Assembly: GCA_003223935.1 (NCBI GenBank) | Contig: QHXQ01000041.1 | Location: 1-64,000, forward strand | From: Acidobacteriota bacterium | GTDB lineage: Bacteria > Acidobacteriota > Blastocatellia > Pyrinomonadales > Pyrinomonadaceae | Direction of reading: 5' to 3' | DNA: 64,000 bases | Shown: positions 53,167 through 62,000 of the stretch, one piece after another | How the letters are laid out: the number at the start of each line of letters is the position of its first letter | How positions within the stretch are numbered: position 1 is the stretch's first letter | Translations under genes and position numbers: made by a program | The notes under the pieces: generated by a model | The model's database searches: none | Told to the model about the DNA's origin: nothing | The model's input: the letters and a program-made list of their open reading frames with translations, nothing else

Positions 53167-54048
53167 CTAGGCGGCACGCCGGAGCGCCACCGTGCGCGGA
53201 ATGCCTTGCAGGTCTTGATGAATGTCGAGCAGCGTCCATACACTTTTGTCGATCAACTGCGCGACCGCCTCGTGTTGATTGAAACCGATCTCGAAGATGA
53301 GATGCCCACGGGCGACGAGAAACTGCGGCGCGTCCGTGAGCAAGCGCCGAATGACTGAGAGGCCGTCGCCGCCTGGCGTGAGCGCCACGCGCGGCTCGTG
53401 TTCGCGCACCTCGCGTTGTAAGCCTGTGAGATCAGACTCGGCGACGTAAGGCGGATTGGACAGGATCAGATCGAAGTTTGACGCGGCCGGATTGAGCGCG
53501 GCGAAACAATCGGAGACGATGAGTTGCAGACGAGCCACGACGCCATGACGTGCCGCGTTGTGCGCGGCGATGCGCAGCGCGGCCGGCGAAATATCTAAAC
53601 CGATGGCGCGCGCGTCTGCGCGTTCGTGCAAGAGCGCGATGGGGATGCAGCCTGAGCCTGTGCCCACGTCGCAGAGTTGCGGCGCGCGTCTGTCGCGCAA
53701 AAGTCCAAGCGCGGTCTCGACGAGCAGTTCGGTTTCGGGGCGCGGGATGAGCACGTCGGGCGTGACCTCGAACTCAAGACCATAAAACTCCTGCCGGCCC
53801 GTGATGTACTGCAACGGCTCGCCCTGTGCGCGCCGCTCGACGCGCAGACGAAACTGCGCGAGTGCATCGGACGCGAGCACGTCTTCGTTGTGCGCGATGA
53901 GAAAGGCGCGGTCGCAATTGAGCGTGTGCATGAGTAGCGCCGCAGCATCGCGGCGCGCGTCTGTGCTTCCGCCCGCGCGCAAAAGCTTTGCGGCTTCGTC
54001 CATTGCGGCGGCGATGCTCATGCCGGATGGGTGTTGGCTCGTCATCAT
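53167..54048 (-). CDS. prmC: Release factor glutamine methyltransferase
   Basis: A 293-residue PrmC/HemK, which N5-methylates the GGQ glutamine of peptide release factors. It has the N-terminal helical domain, then SAM motif I DVGTGSGCIPIAL and the catalytic SNPPYV. ATG 54046-54048 (or 54043) is preferred over the longer frame from 54087. The C-terminus ends in VALRRAA. Usual partner prfA is not in the window. Confidence 0.94.
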   Translation of the reverse strand: MMTSQHPSGMSIAAAMDEAAKLLRAGGSTDARRDAAALLMHTLNCDRAFLIAHNEDVLASDALAQFRLRVERRAQGEPLQYITGRQEFYGLEFEVTPDVLIPRPETELLVETALGLLRDRRAPQLCDVGTGSGCIPIALLHERADARAIGLDISPAALRIAAHNAARHGVVARLQLIVSDCFAALNPAASNFDLILSNPPYVAESDLTGLQREVREHEPRVALTPGGDGLSVIRRLLTDAPQFLVARGHLIFEIGFNQHEAVAQLIDKSVWTLLDIHQDLQGIPRTVALRRAA

Positions 54049-54175
54049 GCTCGCGGTTATAATACGCGCACACTGAATTGCGAGCACAGCTAGCCATGAA
54101 GGGTCGCGCGCCCGCGTCCGACTGCATTTTGGTCTCTACATCAGCGCGCGACGCTTGGCAATGGGGAGGGACGAG

Positions 54176-54412
54176 ATGAAGGCTGAGTTTCACATCAAGG
54201 GCATGCACTGCGAGTCATGCGCGGCGGACATCAAAGAGACTCTGGAGTTGACTGCGGGTGTGCACAACGCCGATGTGACGTTCAACGGCAAGACCGCGAA
54301 CGTTGACTTCGACGAGAACACGGTGCAACAGCAGACGCTCATCAAGAAGATTCAGGACTTGGGTTATCAAGTGACCGTCGCAGACGAGCCGCAAGCCGGC
54401 GCGAGCGCCTAA
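54176..54412 (+). CDS. Heavy-metal-associated (CopZ-like) protein
   Basis: A 78-residue single HMA domain with GMHCESCA (C12, C15), the Cu/Zn-binding loop, and a beta-alpha-beta-beta-alpha-beta layout. Likely a small metal chaperone. GGGGAGGG precedes ATG 54176. The longer frame from 54155 is not needed. It precedes an HTH-like gene by 21 bp. Confidence 0.88.
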   Translation: MKAEFHIKGMHCESCAADIKETLELTAGVHNADVTFNGKTANVDFDENTVQQQTLIKKIQDLGYQVTVADEPQAGASA

Positions 54413-54433
54413 AGACCAGAGGGGGAGAGGAAC

Positions 54434-54673
54434 ATGGCAGAACCGAAACACCAAGCGGTTGATGATCAAGGTACGACCGAACAGCAAGGGCGCGCTATTC
54501 TGCGCCGCCTGCGCGACGAGGGCTTCGACGCGGATGACGCACAACTCGCGCGCGCGCTCGGTCGCCCCGTCGAAGAGGTACAAGCATGGTTGGGCGGCGA
54601 CGCGCCCGTTGACGACGACCTTGTAATGAAAGCGCGGGGCATTGCCCAAGAACGAGGAATCAATATTGAGTAA
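54434..54673 (+). CDS. Small helical HTH-like protein
   Basis: A 79-residue protein with RAILRRLRDEGFDADDAQLA and LGRPVEEVQAWLGG, which reads like a helix-turn-helix, then DDDLVMKARGIAQERGI. GGGGGAGAGG precedes the ATG. It may regulate the HMA gene, but this is inference from adjacency. Palindrome E10 follows its stop immediately. Confidence 0.65.
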   Translation: MAEPKHQAVDDQGTTEQQGRAILRRLRDEGFDADDAQLARALGRPVEEVQAWLGGDAPVDDDLVMKARGIAQERGINIE

Positions 54674-54748
54674 GCAGTAGGCAGTTAAGGCAGAAGAGAA
54701 AGCATTTGTTCTTCTCAATGCCTACTGCTTACTGTCTTCTGCCTACTA
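54674..54748. repeat. Heptamer palindrome E10 (GCAGTAG family)
   Basis: The left arm has GCAGTAG, GCAGTTA, then GGCAGAAG. The right arm (54720-54748), in reverse complement, reads AGTAG, GCAGAAG, ACAGTAA, GCAGTAG, GCA. The word is shared with E3, 42 kb away. It begins at the stop of one gene and ends 4 bp before the next ATG. Confidence 0.87.
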
Positions 54749-54752
54749 ACCA

Positions 54753-55664
54753 ATGAACGACAAAATCCTCCAAGCTACGAGCGCGCTGCTTGAATCGTAT
54801 ATGACGGGCGGCGTGAAGATTCATCATCTTGATCGCAGGCCTCTGCCGGCGCACGCCGAAGTGATCCGCGTGCTGACGACACTACATGAACTGCTGTTTC
54901 CCGGTTACATCGGCGCGCAAGGCTTGACCGGCACGGCCCTTCGCCTGCACGTCGAAGCGCGTATGGCTTGGCTCTACGAGGCGCTGACCGAGCAGATCAG
55001 TCGCGCGATCAATCACGGCAAGAAGATTGAAGACGCTTGCGACGTAACCGACAGGGCGGCGGCCGATTGTGCCGCAGAGTTTCTCGCGCGTCTGCCTGAG
55101 GTGCGCGCCACGCTCGCCACAGACGTGCAAGCGGCTTACGATGGCGACCCGGCCGCGGGCTGCTTCGACGAGATCATCTTCAGCTATCCCGGTCTCTACG
55201 CCATTACCACTTACCGGCTCGCGCACGAACTCCACCGTCTGCGTGTGCCGCTCATGCCGCGCATCATGACCGAGCACGCGCACCACCGCACCGGCATAGA
55301 CATACATCCCGGCACACAGATCGGTGCGCGCTTCTTCATCGATCACGGCACGGGCGTCGTCATCGGCGGCACGGCCCAGATCGGCACGAACGTCAAACTC
55401 TATCAAGGCGTCACGCTCGGCGCGTTCTCGTTCGACAAGGATAGCAAGGGCGAGTTAATCCGCAACACCAAACGCCATCCAACGATTGAGGACGACGTAG
55501 TCATCTACGCGGGCGCAACCATTCTCGGTGGCGACACTGTGATCGGGCGCGGCTCAATCATCGGCGGCAACGTCTGGCTCACACACTCTATCCCGCCCGG
55601 CACACACGTCCGCCAAGAAGCGCCCAACCTGCGCATCGTCACGCCGGATCAACTTGTGTCGTAA
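54753..55664 (+). CDS. cysE: Serine O-acetyltransferase (EpsC type)
   Basis: A 303-residue SAT, which acetylates serine with acetyl-CoA in cysteine synthesis. The N-terminal helical domain is followed by a left-handed beta-helix: TGIDIHPGTQIGARFFIDHG, GVVIGGTAQIG and KLYQGVTLGAFSF, with catalytic His and Asp in place. It is of the larger EpsC type, not the 270-residue enterobacterial CysE. The start follows palindrome E10, with little room for a ribosome-binding site. Confidence 0.92.
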   Translation: MNDKILQATSALLESYMTGGVKIHHLDRRPLPAHAEVIRVLTTLHELLFPGYIGAQGLTGTALRLHVEARMAWLYEALTEQISRAINHGKKIEDACDVTDRAAADCAAEFLARLPEVRATLATDVQAAYDGDPAAGCFDEIIFSYPGLYAITTYRLAHELHRLRVPLMPRIMTEHAHHRTGIDIHPGTQIGARFFIDHGTGVVIGGTAQIGTNVKLYQGVTLGAFSFDKDSKGELIRNTKRHPTIEDDVVIYAGATILGGDTVIGRGSIIGGNVWLTHSIPPGTHVRQEAPNLRIVTPDQLVS

Positions 55665-55675
55665 CAGGTGCTTAA

Positions 55676-55731
55676 AAAGTCTGGAGTCAAGTCCTATTTG
55701 CTTTTGACTTTAGACTCTCGACTCTTCTCGT
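55676..55731. repeat. Heptamer palindrome E11 (GAGTC family)
   Basis: AAAGTCT, GGAGTCA, AGTC on the left. The right side (55708-55731), in reverse complement, reads GAGTCGA, GAGTCTA, AAGTC. Pairing is imperfect. It follows the acetyltransferase stop by 11 bp. Confidence 0.7.
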
Positions 55732-55811
55732 CTTTCGGAAACTCGGCCGCATTCGCACTTTCTGATTGATATAACGAACGCGAGTTTCGTTTCTCCCCTG
55801 TAGGGACTGTG

Positions 55812-55838
55812 ACCCCCAGCTTGCGCAAAGCTGGGGGT
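55812..55838. terminator. Strong hairpin before DUF5658-like gene
   Basis: ACCCCCAGCTT (55812-55822) and AAGCTGGGGGT (55828-55838) form a perfect 11-bp stem with a 5-nt loop. It is followed by TCGGTCG with no U-tract. It may end the acetyltransferase transcript. Confidence 0.5.
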
Positions 55839-55897
55839 TCGGTCGTTAAGGGGTGAGGTTTAACAGAGTTTGCCAGCTAAGGAAACCCCGTCGCCGC

Positions 55898-56263
55898 ATG
55901 AGCGCTTTGACCAAAAGCCTGCTGCTATTTCTGTTGAACTGGCTCGACGCACAGTTGACGCTTGTGTGGGTGCGCGCCGGTCTTGCGACCGAAGGCAACG
56001 GCTTGATGGGGCGTCTGCTCGAAGCGGGCAACGCGCCTTTCTTGCTGACCAAGCTGGCGGTCGGCGCATGCGTCGCCTATGCGCTCTATCGTTGGGCGCA
56101 CCTGCCGCTTGCACAACGCGGCATGAAACTCGTGCTCGGTCTCTACATCGGCTTGATGTTCGTCCACGCCGCCACCGGCCTCTCAGCCTTCGGCCTGCCC
56201 GCGCCCGACGCGCTCGCCTATCTCGTCCACCTGTCGAACAACCTGACGCTCGCCCTCTTCTAA
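55898..56263 (+). CDS. Small membrane protein (DUF5658-like)
   Basis: A 121-residue protein with four hydrophobic segments: LLLFLLNWLDAQLTLVWV, FLLTKLAVGACVAYALY, MKLVLGLYIGLMFVHAA and a short C-terminal one. LNWLDAQLT and the N/D pattern resemble DUF5658. ATG 55898 chosen; function unknown. Confidence 0.7.
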   Translation: MSALTKSLLLFLLNWLDAQLTLVWVRAGLATEGNGLMGRLLEAGNAPFLLTKLAVGACVAYALYRWAHLPLAQRGMKLVLGLYIGLMFVHAATGLSAFGLPAPDALAYLVHLSNNLTLALF

Positions 56264-56277
56264 ACAGCAAGTCAAAT

Positions 56278-56380
56278 CTTTGCGTCTTCCTTTGCGTCTT
56301 TGCGCCTTTGCGTGAGTTAATGGGTTGCGAAAAATAAGCCACACGTAAAGGCGCAAAGACGTAAAGATAAGGACGCTAAG
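56278..56380. repeat. Short-word palindrome E12 (CTTTGCGT, period 8)
   Basis: The left arm (56278-56314) has CTTTGCGT, CTTCCTTTGCGT, CTTTGCGC, CTTTGCGTG. The right arm (56342-56380), in reverse complement, repeats this with few changes. The unit is 8 bases, unlike the 7-base words elsewhere. It lies between two co-directional genes. Confidence 0.88.
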
Positions 56381-56544
56381 CGTGCACTCGTCGGATGGCA
56401 ACTTGTGCGACCGCTTTTGCGTACTCACACAAGTGCCCTGCTTCGCGTTAAAATTGCGGCGTGATGCGCACGACAACGACAACGCGGCGCGGGCGCATCT
56501 TAACGGGGCAGACGTTCATTCGATTTCATTAGAGGTTGAAAATT

Positions 56545-57699
56545 ATGTACCGAATTTCCGCTCGCCAGATTCTTTTGCTCGCGCTCATGTCCGCGCTCGT
56601 CGCGGCGGGCGCGGTGCTCACGTTCGACCGCTACGGCACGCGCCTGCTGCAACCCAGAAGCGACGCAGCCTTCACCGAATCTGCGCCCGCAGGCATCACC
56701 AGCCCTTCGGTCGCCTCAGACGAACAGAACAACATCGAGGTCTATAAAGTGCTCTCGCCCGGCGTCGTCTTCATCACTTCGACTTCCACCCAGCCCGGCG
56801 ACCTCTTCTTCGATGAACAGGAGCGCGAAGGCTCAGGCTCAGGCTCGATCATTGATCAGCAAGGGCACATCCTGACCAACTATCACGTCATCGAAGGCGC
56901 GCAGAAACTGACCGTCTCGTTCGGCGGCGATAAATCTTATCCAGCGCGCGTCGTCGGCGCAGACCCGGACACAGACCTCGCGGTCATTCAAGTGAGCGCG
57001 CCCGACGAACAGTTGACCGTCGTGCCCTTCGGCGATTCCGACCGGCTCGTCGTCGGGCAGAAAGTTTTGGCCATCGGCAATCCGTTCGGTCTCGCGCGCA
57101 CGCTTTCGACCGGCGTCATCTCTGGTTTGCAACGGCCCATCCGCGCGCGCAACGGCCGCCAGATTGAAGGCGCGATCCAGACCGACGCCTCGATCAATCC
57201 CGGCAACTCCGGCGGCCCGCTCCTTGATTCGTCGGGGCGCATGATCGGCATCAACTCGCAGATACTCTCGCCCGCGGGCGGCTCGGTCGGCGTCGGCTTT
57301 GCCGTGCCCATCAACATCGCCAAGCGCGTCGTACCGCAACTCGTCAAGAATGGCGCGGTCGTTCGCCCCAAACTCGGCATCTCTTCCTTCGACGTGCGCA
57401 ACCTGCAAGTGCGTCTGCCTGTCTCGGACGGCGTGATGATCTATCAACTCGATCCGAACGGCGCGGCGGCGGCGGCCGGATTACATGGCGTGCAGCAGAC
57501 GGGCGACGGCGAACTCATTCTCGGCGACATCATTACCTCAATTGACGGCGAGAAGGTCGCAGACAAAGATGATCTCTTCCGCGTTCTCGACAAACACCAG
57601 ATCGGCGACACGGTTCAAGTCGAGATACTGCGCGACGGTCGCCGCACCAACGTGCCAGTCCGGCTGACACCTGACCGGCGTGGCGGCGTCCGCCGTTAA
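56545..57699 (+). CDS. HtrA/DegP-like periplasmic serine protease
   Basis: A 384-residue DegS-type protease: N-terminal membrane anchor or signal (8-25), trypsin-like domain with H114 (TNYHVIEG), D144 (PDTDLAV) and S222 (GNSGGP), and one PDZ domain about 280-380 (LGDIITSIDGEKVADKDD). One PDZ and a retained anchor fit DegS-type regulation of envelope stress rather than the two-PDZ DegP. The ATG 56545 is preferred over TTG 56536. Confidence 0.93.
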   Translation: MYRISARQILLLALMSALVAAGAVLTFDRYGTRLLQPRSDAAFTESAPAGITSPSVASDEQNNIEVYKVLSPGVVFITSTSTQPGDLFFDEQEREGSGSGSIIDQQGHILTNYHVIEGAQKLTVSFGGDKSYPARVVGADPDTDLAVIQVSAPDEQLTVVPFGDSDRLVVGQKVLAIGNPFGLARTLSTGVISGLQRPIRARNGRQIEGAIQTDASINPGNSGGPLLDSSGRMIGINSQILSPAGGSVGVGFAVPINIAKRVVPQLVKNGAVVRPKLGISSFDVRNLQVRLPVSDGVMIYQLDPNGAAAAAGLHGVQQTGDGELILGDIITSIDGEKVADKDDLFRVLDKHQIGDTVQVEILRDGRRTNVPVRLTPDRRGGVRR

Positions 57700-57701
57700 A
57701 G

Positions 57702-57791
57702 AAGTTCAAGGTTCAAGGTTCAAAGTCTCAAGCTTGAGTAAGCAAGCTGCGAACGTTGAACCTTGAACCTTAAACTTTGAACCTTGAACTT
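57702..57791. repeat. Heptamer palindrome E13 (GTTCAAG family)
   Basis: The left side has GTTCAAG, GTTCAAG, GTTCAAA, GTCTCAA. The right side, in reverse complement, reads GTTCAAG, GTTCAAA, GTTTAAG, GTTCAAG, GTTCAAC. It starts 3 bp after the protease stop and ends 5 bp before the next gene's GTG. Confidence 0.92.
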
Positions 57792-57795
57792 TTCT

Positions 57796-58023
57796 GTGGA
57801 ACACTTCCGCAACAACGGCTACGGCTGGACGTGCAGACGTTGTAGCGCCGACGAGGAGCGCGCGGCCCGACAACAAGGGTCGCGCGCTCGTTTCTTCAGC
57901 GAAGGCGAAGCGGAAGAGCGAACGCTCAAACTTGCTGCGACGGCCCTCGCGCGCTGGCGCGACGAGCGGCGGCAAGTTCTCTTCTGTCCCAGATGCGGTG
58001 CTGAGGAGCGTGTGCCGGATTAG
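57796..58023 (+). CDS. Small zinc-ribbon protein
   Basis: A 75-residue protein: CRRC (13-16) near the start and FCPRCG near the end form a likely four-Cys zinc ribbon around an Arg/Glu-rich helix. GTG 57796 is preferred because a TTG at 57784 would put repeat E13 bases inside the protein. It converges with the pyrophosphatase gene. Confidence 0.6.
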   Translation: MEHFRNNGYGWTCRRCSADEERAARQQGSRARFFSEGEAEERTLKLAATALARWRDERRQVLFCPRCGAEERVPD

Positions 58024-58034
58024 CCTGCGCTGGT

Positions 58035-58748
58035 TCAACCGAGCAGGCGCCGCAGTTCGCCGATCCGTTTTTCGGGTGCGCCGTAGCGCGAGCGGTAGTC
58101 TGCGATGCTGCGTTCGACAACATCGTGGGCTTCGGTGCGGCCATACACGTCTGCGATCTCGACGCGACGCGGCGCTTCCTGTGGCAGTTGTTTGTAGCTG
58201 AGGAAGTAATGGCGCAGACGATCAATCATCCCTTGCGGCACGTCCGCGATGTCTTTGATCTGGCCGAAGGCGACATCTGATTCGAGCACAGCGACGATCT
58301 TGTCGTCCGCCTCATCGCCGTCAATCATGCGCAAGCCCCCGATGGGCACGGCGCGCACGAGCAGGAAGGCGTGCGTGATCGTCTTTTCAGTCAGCACGCA
58401 GATGTCCATCGGATCGCCGTCGCCGCGTATGCCTGTGTGGCCCGTGCGCTCCTCGCAGAGTTTGGCGACAGACTCGCCGCAGAAGGTCTGCGGGATGAAG
58501 CCGTAAGGGGTCGGGCAGAGCGAAGAGAAACGTTGCGGGCGGTCGAGGCGCAGATGACCAGACGGCTTGTCGAGTTCGTACTTGACCGTGTCGGTCGGGA
58601 CGAGTTCGATGTAGGCGTTGACTACTTCAGGCGCGTCTTGGCCGGACGTGATGCCATGCCAAGGATGCGCCTGAAAGAGCCGCGCGAGCAACTCGTGCAA
58701 CTTCTGATCGTCGTCGGCTGTTGGCCGCGTCTGATCTCTATCTGACAT
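58035..58748 (-). CDS. ppa: Inorganic pyrophosphatase
   Basis: A 237-residue family I PPase with YELDKPSGHLRLDRPQ, PYGFIPQT, the metal-binding DGDPMDICVL and DGDEADDKIVAV. It hydrolyses PPi to drive biosynthesis. It is longer than typical prokaryotic PPase (about 175), with an extra N-terminal PWHGI segment, as seen in some plant-like and acidobacterial forms. ATG 58746-58748 chosen. Confidence 0.92.
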   Translation of the reverse strand: MSDRDQTRPTADDDQKLHELLARLFQAHPWHGITSGQDAPEVVNAYIELVPTDTVKYELDKPSGHLRLDRPQRFSSLCPTPYGFIPQTFCGESVAKLCEERTGHTGIRGDGDPMDICVLTEKTITHAFLLVRAVPIGGLRMIDGDEADDKIVAVLESDVAFGQIKDIADVPQGMIDRLRHYFLSYKQLPQEAPRRVEIADVYGRTEAHDVVERSIADYRSRYGAPEKRIGELRRLLG

Positions 58749-58822
58749 GTTTGCCTTGCCTCGTTGCGTCCTTTCGTGGTTCAATTTTTTAACAGCGAAC
58801 ATGCCGCGCGTGCAAGGTTTTT

Positions 58823-59893
58823 ATGTCAGCCGCAAGCACAACACAGATCGCCGCCGCGCCAGCGCGAGTCTTATCTCTGCGTTGGCTCATCAGCGCGCGC
58901 GACGATCTCATCTGGTTTATCGGCTCGGTCGCGTCGAGTTATTTATTATTCGCGCTCTACGTCACGGGTCTCGTGCCACTCTTGCCGCTCGTGTTCGTGT
59001 GGGCCGTGCTGATTGATGCGCCGCACGTCTTCGGCACGTTCTCGCGCACCTATTTCGACCGCGCTGAACGACAGACACGCGCGCGTCTGCTCTGGTGGTC
59101 GCTTCTCTTCTTCGCCATCGGCCCGTTGATGGTGCTCGTCGGCGCGGGTCTCGTCTTCTTCTTCCTCGCCGCGCTCTGGGCTTACTACCATCTGGTCAAA
59201 CAGCACTACGGCTTCATGGTGCTCTACAAGAAGAAGAACCAAGACCTCGCGCCCGTTGACAACACGCTCGACCGGCTCTTCATCCTGATCGCGCTCACCT
59301 ATCCCTTCGTCGCCTTCATCCCGCGCGACCCCGATGCGATGGCCAAAGTGCCAACGGTGCTGCACGGTGGTCTGAACTATCTCGCCGGTGCGCTGCTCGT
59401 CGTGACCATTATGATCGCGCTCGTCTGGCTGGCGCGCCAAGTGCAACGCGCCGTGCAAGGGCAGGCGCTTGACGTGCCCAAGTATCTCTTGCTCGCCGCG
59501 GCGCTCCCGATGCACTGGGTTGTGCTGCTGACGCCGATGCCGCAGAAGCCCATCGCCATCGTCGCCATCCTGACCATCTATCACAACCTGCAATACCACC
59601 GGCTCATCTGGTTTCACAATCAGAAGTACCGCACAGTTGAGAGCAGAGAACGACACGGCGCGGCGGAACTCATCAGCCGCCGCTTGCTCTACTACCTCGC
59701 CTTTGGCGTGCTCTTTGGTCTCTGGTATCAACTGCCGCGCCGCATCGTTGAGTTGCACACCGGCAAGACCCTCTTCACGAACGTCTTGGCCGCATTCTTC
59801 TGGGGCTACGCCTTCATCCATTACCACCTCGACGCGCACATCTGGCGCGTCCGCCGCGATCCGTCGGTCGGCAAAGCTCTGCATATGGAGTGA
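58823..59893 (+). CDS. His-rich polytopic membrane protein
   Basis: A 356-residue protein with about nine hydrophobic helices and histidines at conserved-looking sites: APHVFG, YYHLVKQHYGF, YHNLQYHRLIWFHN and FIHYHLDAHIW. Such clusters are seen in membrane di-iron or carotenoid-cleavage-like enzymes (Brp/Blh type), but I cannot assign a family. AAGG is 5 bp before the ATG. Confidence 0.75.
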   Translation: MSAASTTQIAAAPARVLSLRWLISARDDLIWFIGSVASSYLLFALYVTGLVPLLPLVFVWAVLIDAPHVFGTFSRTYFDRAERQTRARLLWWSLLFFAIGPLMVLVGAGLVFFFLAALWAYYHLVKQHYGFMVLYKKKNQDLAPVDNTLDRLFILIALTYPFVAFIPRDPDAMAKVPTVLHGGLNYLAGALLVVTIMIALVWLARQVQRAVQGQALDVPKYLLLAAALPMHWVVLLTPMPQKPIAIVAILTIYHNLQYHRLIWFHNQKYRTVESRERHGAAELISRRLLYYLAFGVLFGLWYQLPRRIVELHTGKTLFTNVLAAFFWGYAFIHYHLDAHIWRVRRDPSVGKALHME

Positions 59894-59956
59894 GCGCTGG
59901 CGACCGTGCCGCGCACACGCGCCGTTTGTCGTTCATCGCGCACGAAAGGCAACAGT

Positions 59957-60229
59957 ATGTTGTTCATGGTAATCGAGCGGTTCAAAGACGGCGATGCTGC
60001 GCCCGTCTATCGGCGCTTCCGCGAGCGCGGGCGCATGTTGCCGGAGGGGTTGCGTTATGTTGACAGTTGGATTGATGCCAACTTCGCACGCTGCTTTCAA
60101 CTGATGGAGTGTGCCGACCCGCGTCTTTTCGATGAATGGATCGCTTGCTGGCAAGACTTAGTCGAGTTTGAGATCATACCCGTCACCTCGTCAAAAGAGG
60201 CCGCCGCACAGATCGCCGCAATACTCTGA
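59957..60229 (+). CDS. DUF3303-like protein
   Basis: A 90-residue protein, MLFMVIERFKDGDAAPVYRR followed by PEGLRYVDSWIDANFARCFQ, matching the DUF3303 alpha-beta barrel size and motifs. AAAGGC is about 7 bp before ATG 59957. Function unknown. Confidence 0.82.
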   Translation: MLFMVIERFKDGDAAPVYRRFRERGRMLPEGLRYVDSWIDANFARCFQLMECADPRLFDEWIACWQDLVEFEIIPVTSSKEAAAQIAAIL

Positions 60230-60241
60230 ATTGCGCTTATT

Positions 60242-61946
60242 TTATTTGAAGATCGGAATTTTTATATAACTACTGTTGTACCATCTTATCTGCAACGGCT
60301 CTGTTGCGTCGTTAATAGTTTCGTCATTAACATCTTTTCCCGTCCCGTAATTGATAATCTCATATGGATGCTTATTGCCATTAAGCACTATTACCAATCT
60401 ACTGCCTTTGCCGATCTGTCTGCTGACCATGCGGACATCAGCCAAAGGGAATAGCTCTTTTTTACCGGGTCGAAGAAGCTGTCTTTTACTTTTGTCCTGC
60501 GCATAACTGGCGCGCCCTAAATATCTGGTTAGGTAGAAGTATTTACCGTCAGGCAGTAATTCATAAAACGCGATTGAAACGTCCATATCCTTTTTGTTGA
60601 TGCGCGCTTAACTGACCAGAAAATGAGCCGTTAATACTAAATGCTTCGTTAAAAGGCTCGGTCATAAAAACCAGTCCGTTGCTTGGGTCTAGCGAATCGT
60701 TAATTATGACGGGCGTGAAATTATTGTTTTGCGTTTGCCTGTCTTTAAAATCAACCATTTGGCTCAAGAAATTTATTTGCTTCGGTTGTTGCGTTGCTAA
60801 GGCATGATTTTCTCCGATGGCATGATCGCTTAAATAAAGTGTCAACGTCTGATTACTCATCTTCGCTAATGACGGCGCGTGTCGCCATTCGTTAGCGCCC
60901 ATGACTTCATAATTGATTTTGTCTTTTAAGATTACAGGTTTTTTCCCGCCCCGCAAAATATAGTCGAACCATTGGAAGATTAAACCTTCGATATTGATGT
61001 TGGCTGCTCGGTCGATCTCATAACCCATCAATTTGGGCGCAGGCTTGCGCTGACTGCCGCGATGGTCGTAAGGGCCGATGACCAGATAATGATTGGCGTT
61101 TTGGTTGTACCGGTAGTGCAGTTTTAGATATTTCAGCGCGCCTATTTGGGCGCCGTCGTAGTAACCTGTCGTGGTTAGTACCGGAATGTTGATGCGAGTG
61201 TATTCTTCGGGCGTGGGCACAGTTGCTTGCCAATAATCGTCATATGAAGGATGCGCAAGCCATTTTTGAAAGATTCTATTTGGTTGGCCGGCAAAGCTAT
61301 CCAACGAACGATAAGCGGCGCCTGCTTGATACCACCTGTCATACAAATCCTGTGGCAAAGGTTTGTACTGCAAAATATCGTTAGCCCAACTCAGACAAAG
61401 AAAAGATGAGCAGACATTGTTCTCCATCGGCGTATCATAGCCGGGCATGATTGCTGCTTGCGGCACAATTGTTTTTAATGCCGGATGTATCTGCTTGACC
61501 GTTGACCACTGAGAAAACCCGGTATAGCTGCCGCCATACATGCCAACTTTACCGTTGCACCAAGACTGTTTGCTGATCCAATCAATGACGTCATAAACGT
61601 CCTGACCGTCGTGTTCATACGGCGTGTAATCGCTGAGCTTGGTTCGGATACCGCGCGCATAAGCCACAATACCGACATAACCTCGATCAACCGCCTTTTT
61701 GCCAAAGACGGAATCACCTGCGCCCTGATCGTAAGTCGTATAAAAAAGTATGACGGGCAGCGGCGCGGTATTTCCTTTTTTCCGCACGATGATCGCGGAG
61801 ATAGCAGCTCCGTCTCTGGTTTTGATCAGTACGTTATCTTGAATGTCATAAATGTCCTCAGCTTTGGTCGGTGGCTTACTTGGTGGTTGCGCCGATACAA
61901 GTATGTTTGCCAGAAGAAAAAAGAATAGTATGAAAAGCTTCTTCAT
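60242..61946 (-). pseudogene. Frameshifted CocE/NonD-family hydrolase, AT-rich
   Basis: The N-terminal 461 codons (60561-61946) give a signal peptide (MKKLFILFFFLLANILVSAQ), the alpha/beta hydrolase nucleophile in GMYGGSYTGFSQW and most of the CocE fold. The C-terminal jelly-roll continues in another frame (60242-60586, DVSIAFYELLPDGKYFYLTR). The break is near 60605-60612: one base is missing, since INKKDMD in the second frame joins GQLSA in the first. Composition is far more AT-rich than its neighbours and the N-terminus looks Bacteroidota-like, so it is probably transferred. Either a true pseudogene or a sequencing error. Confidence 0.8.
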
Positions 61947-62000
61947 TTCTTTAAGCCTTTGACTTTTAATCCCAAGGAGAATTCCTACTCTTATTATGAT

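Noticed and set aside
60600-60625. Programmed -1 ribosomal frameshift in the CocE gene
   Set aside because: Restoring the second frame needs a +1 change; no suitable slippery heptamer and stem are seen.
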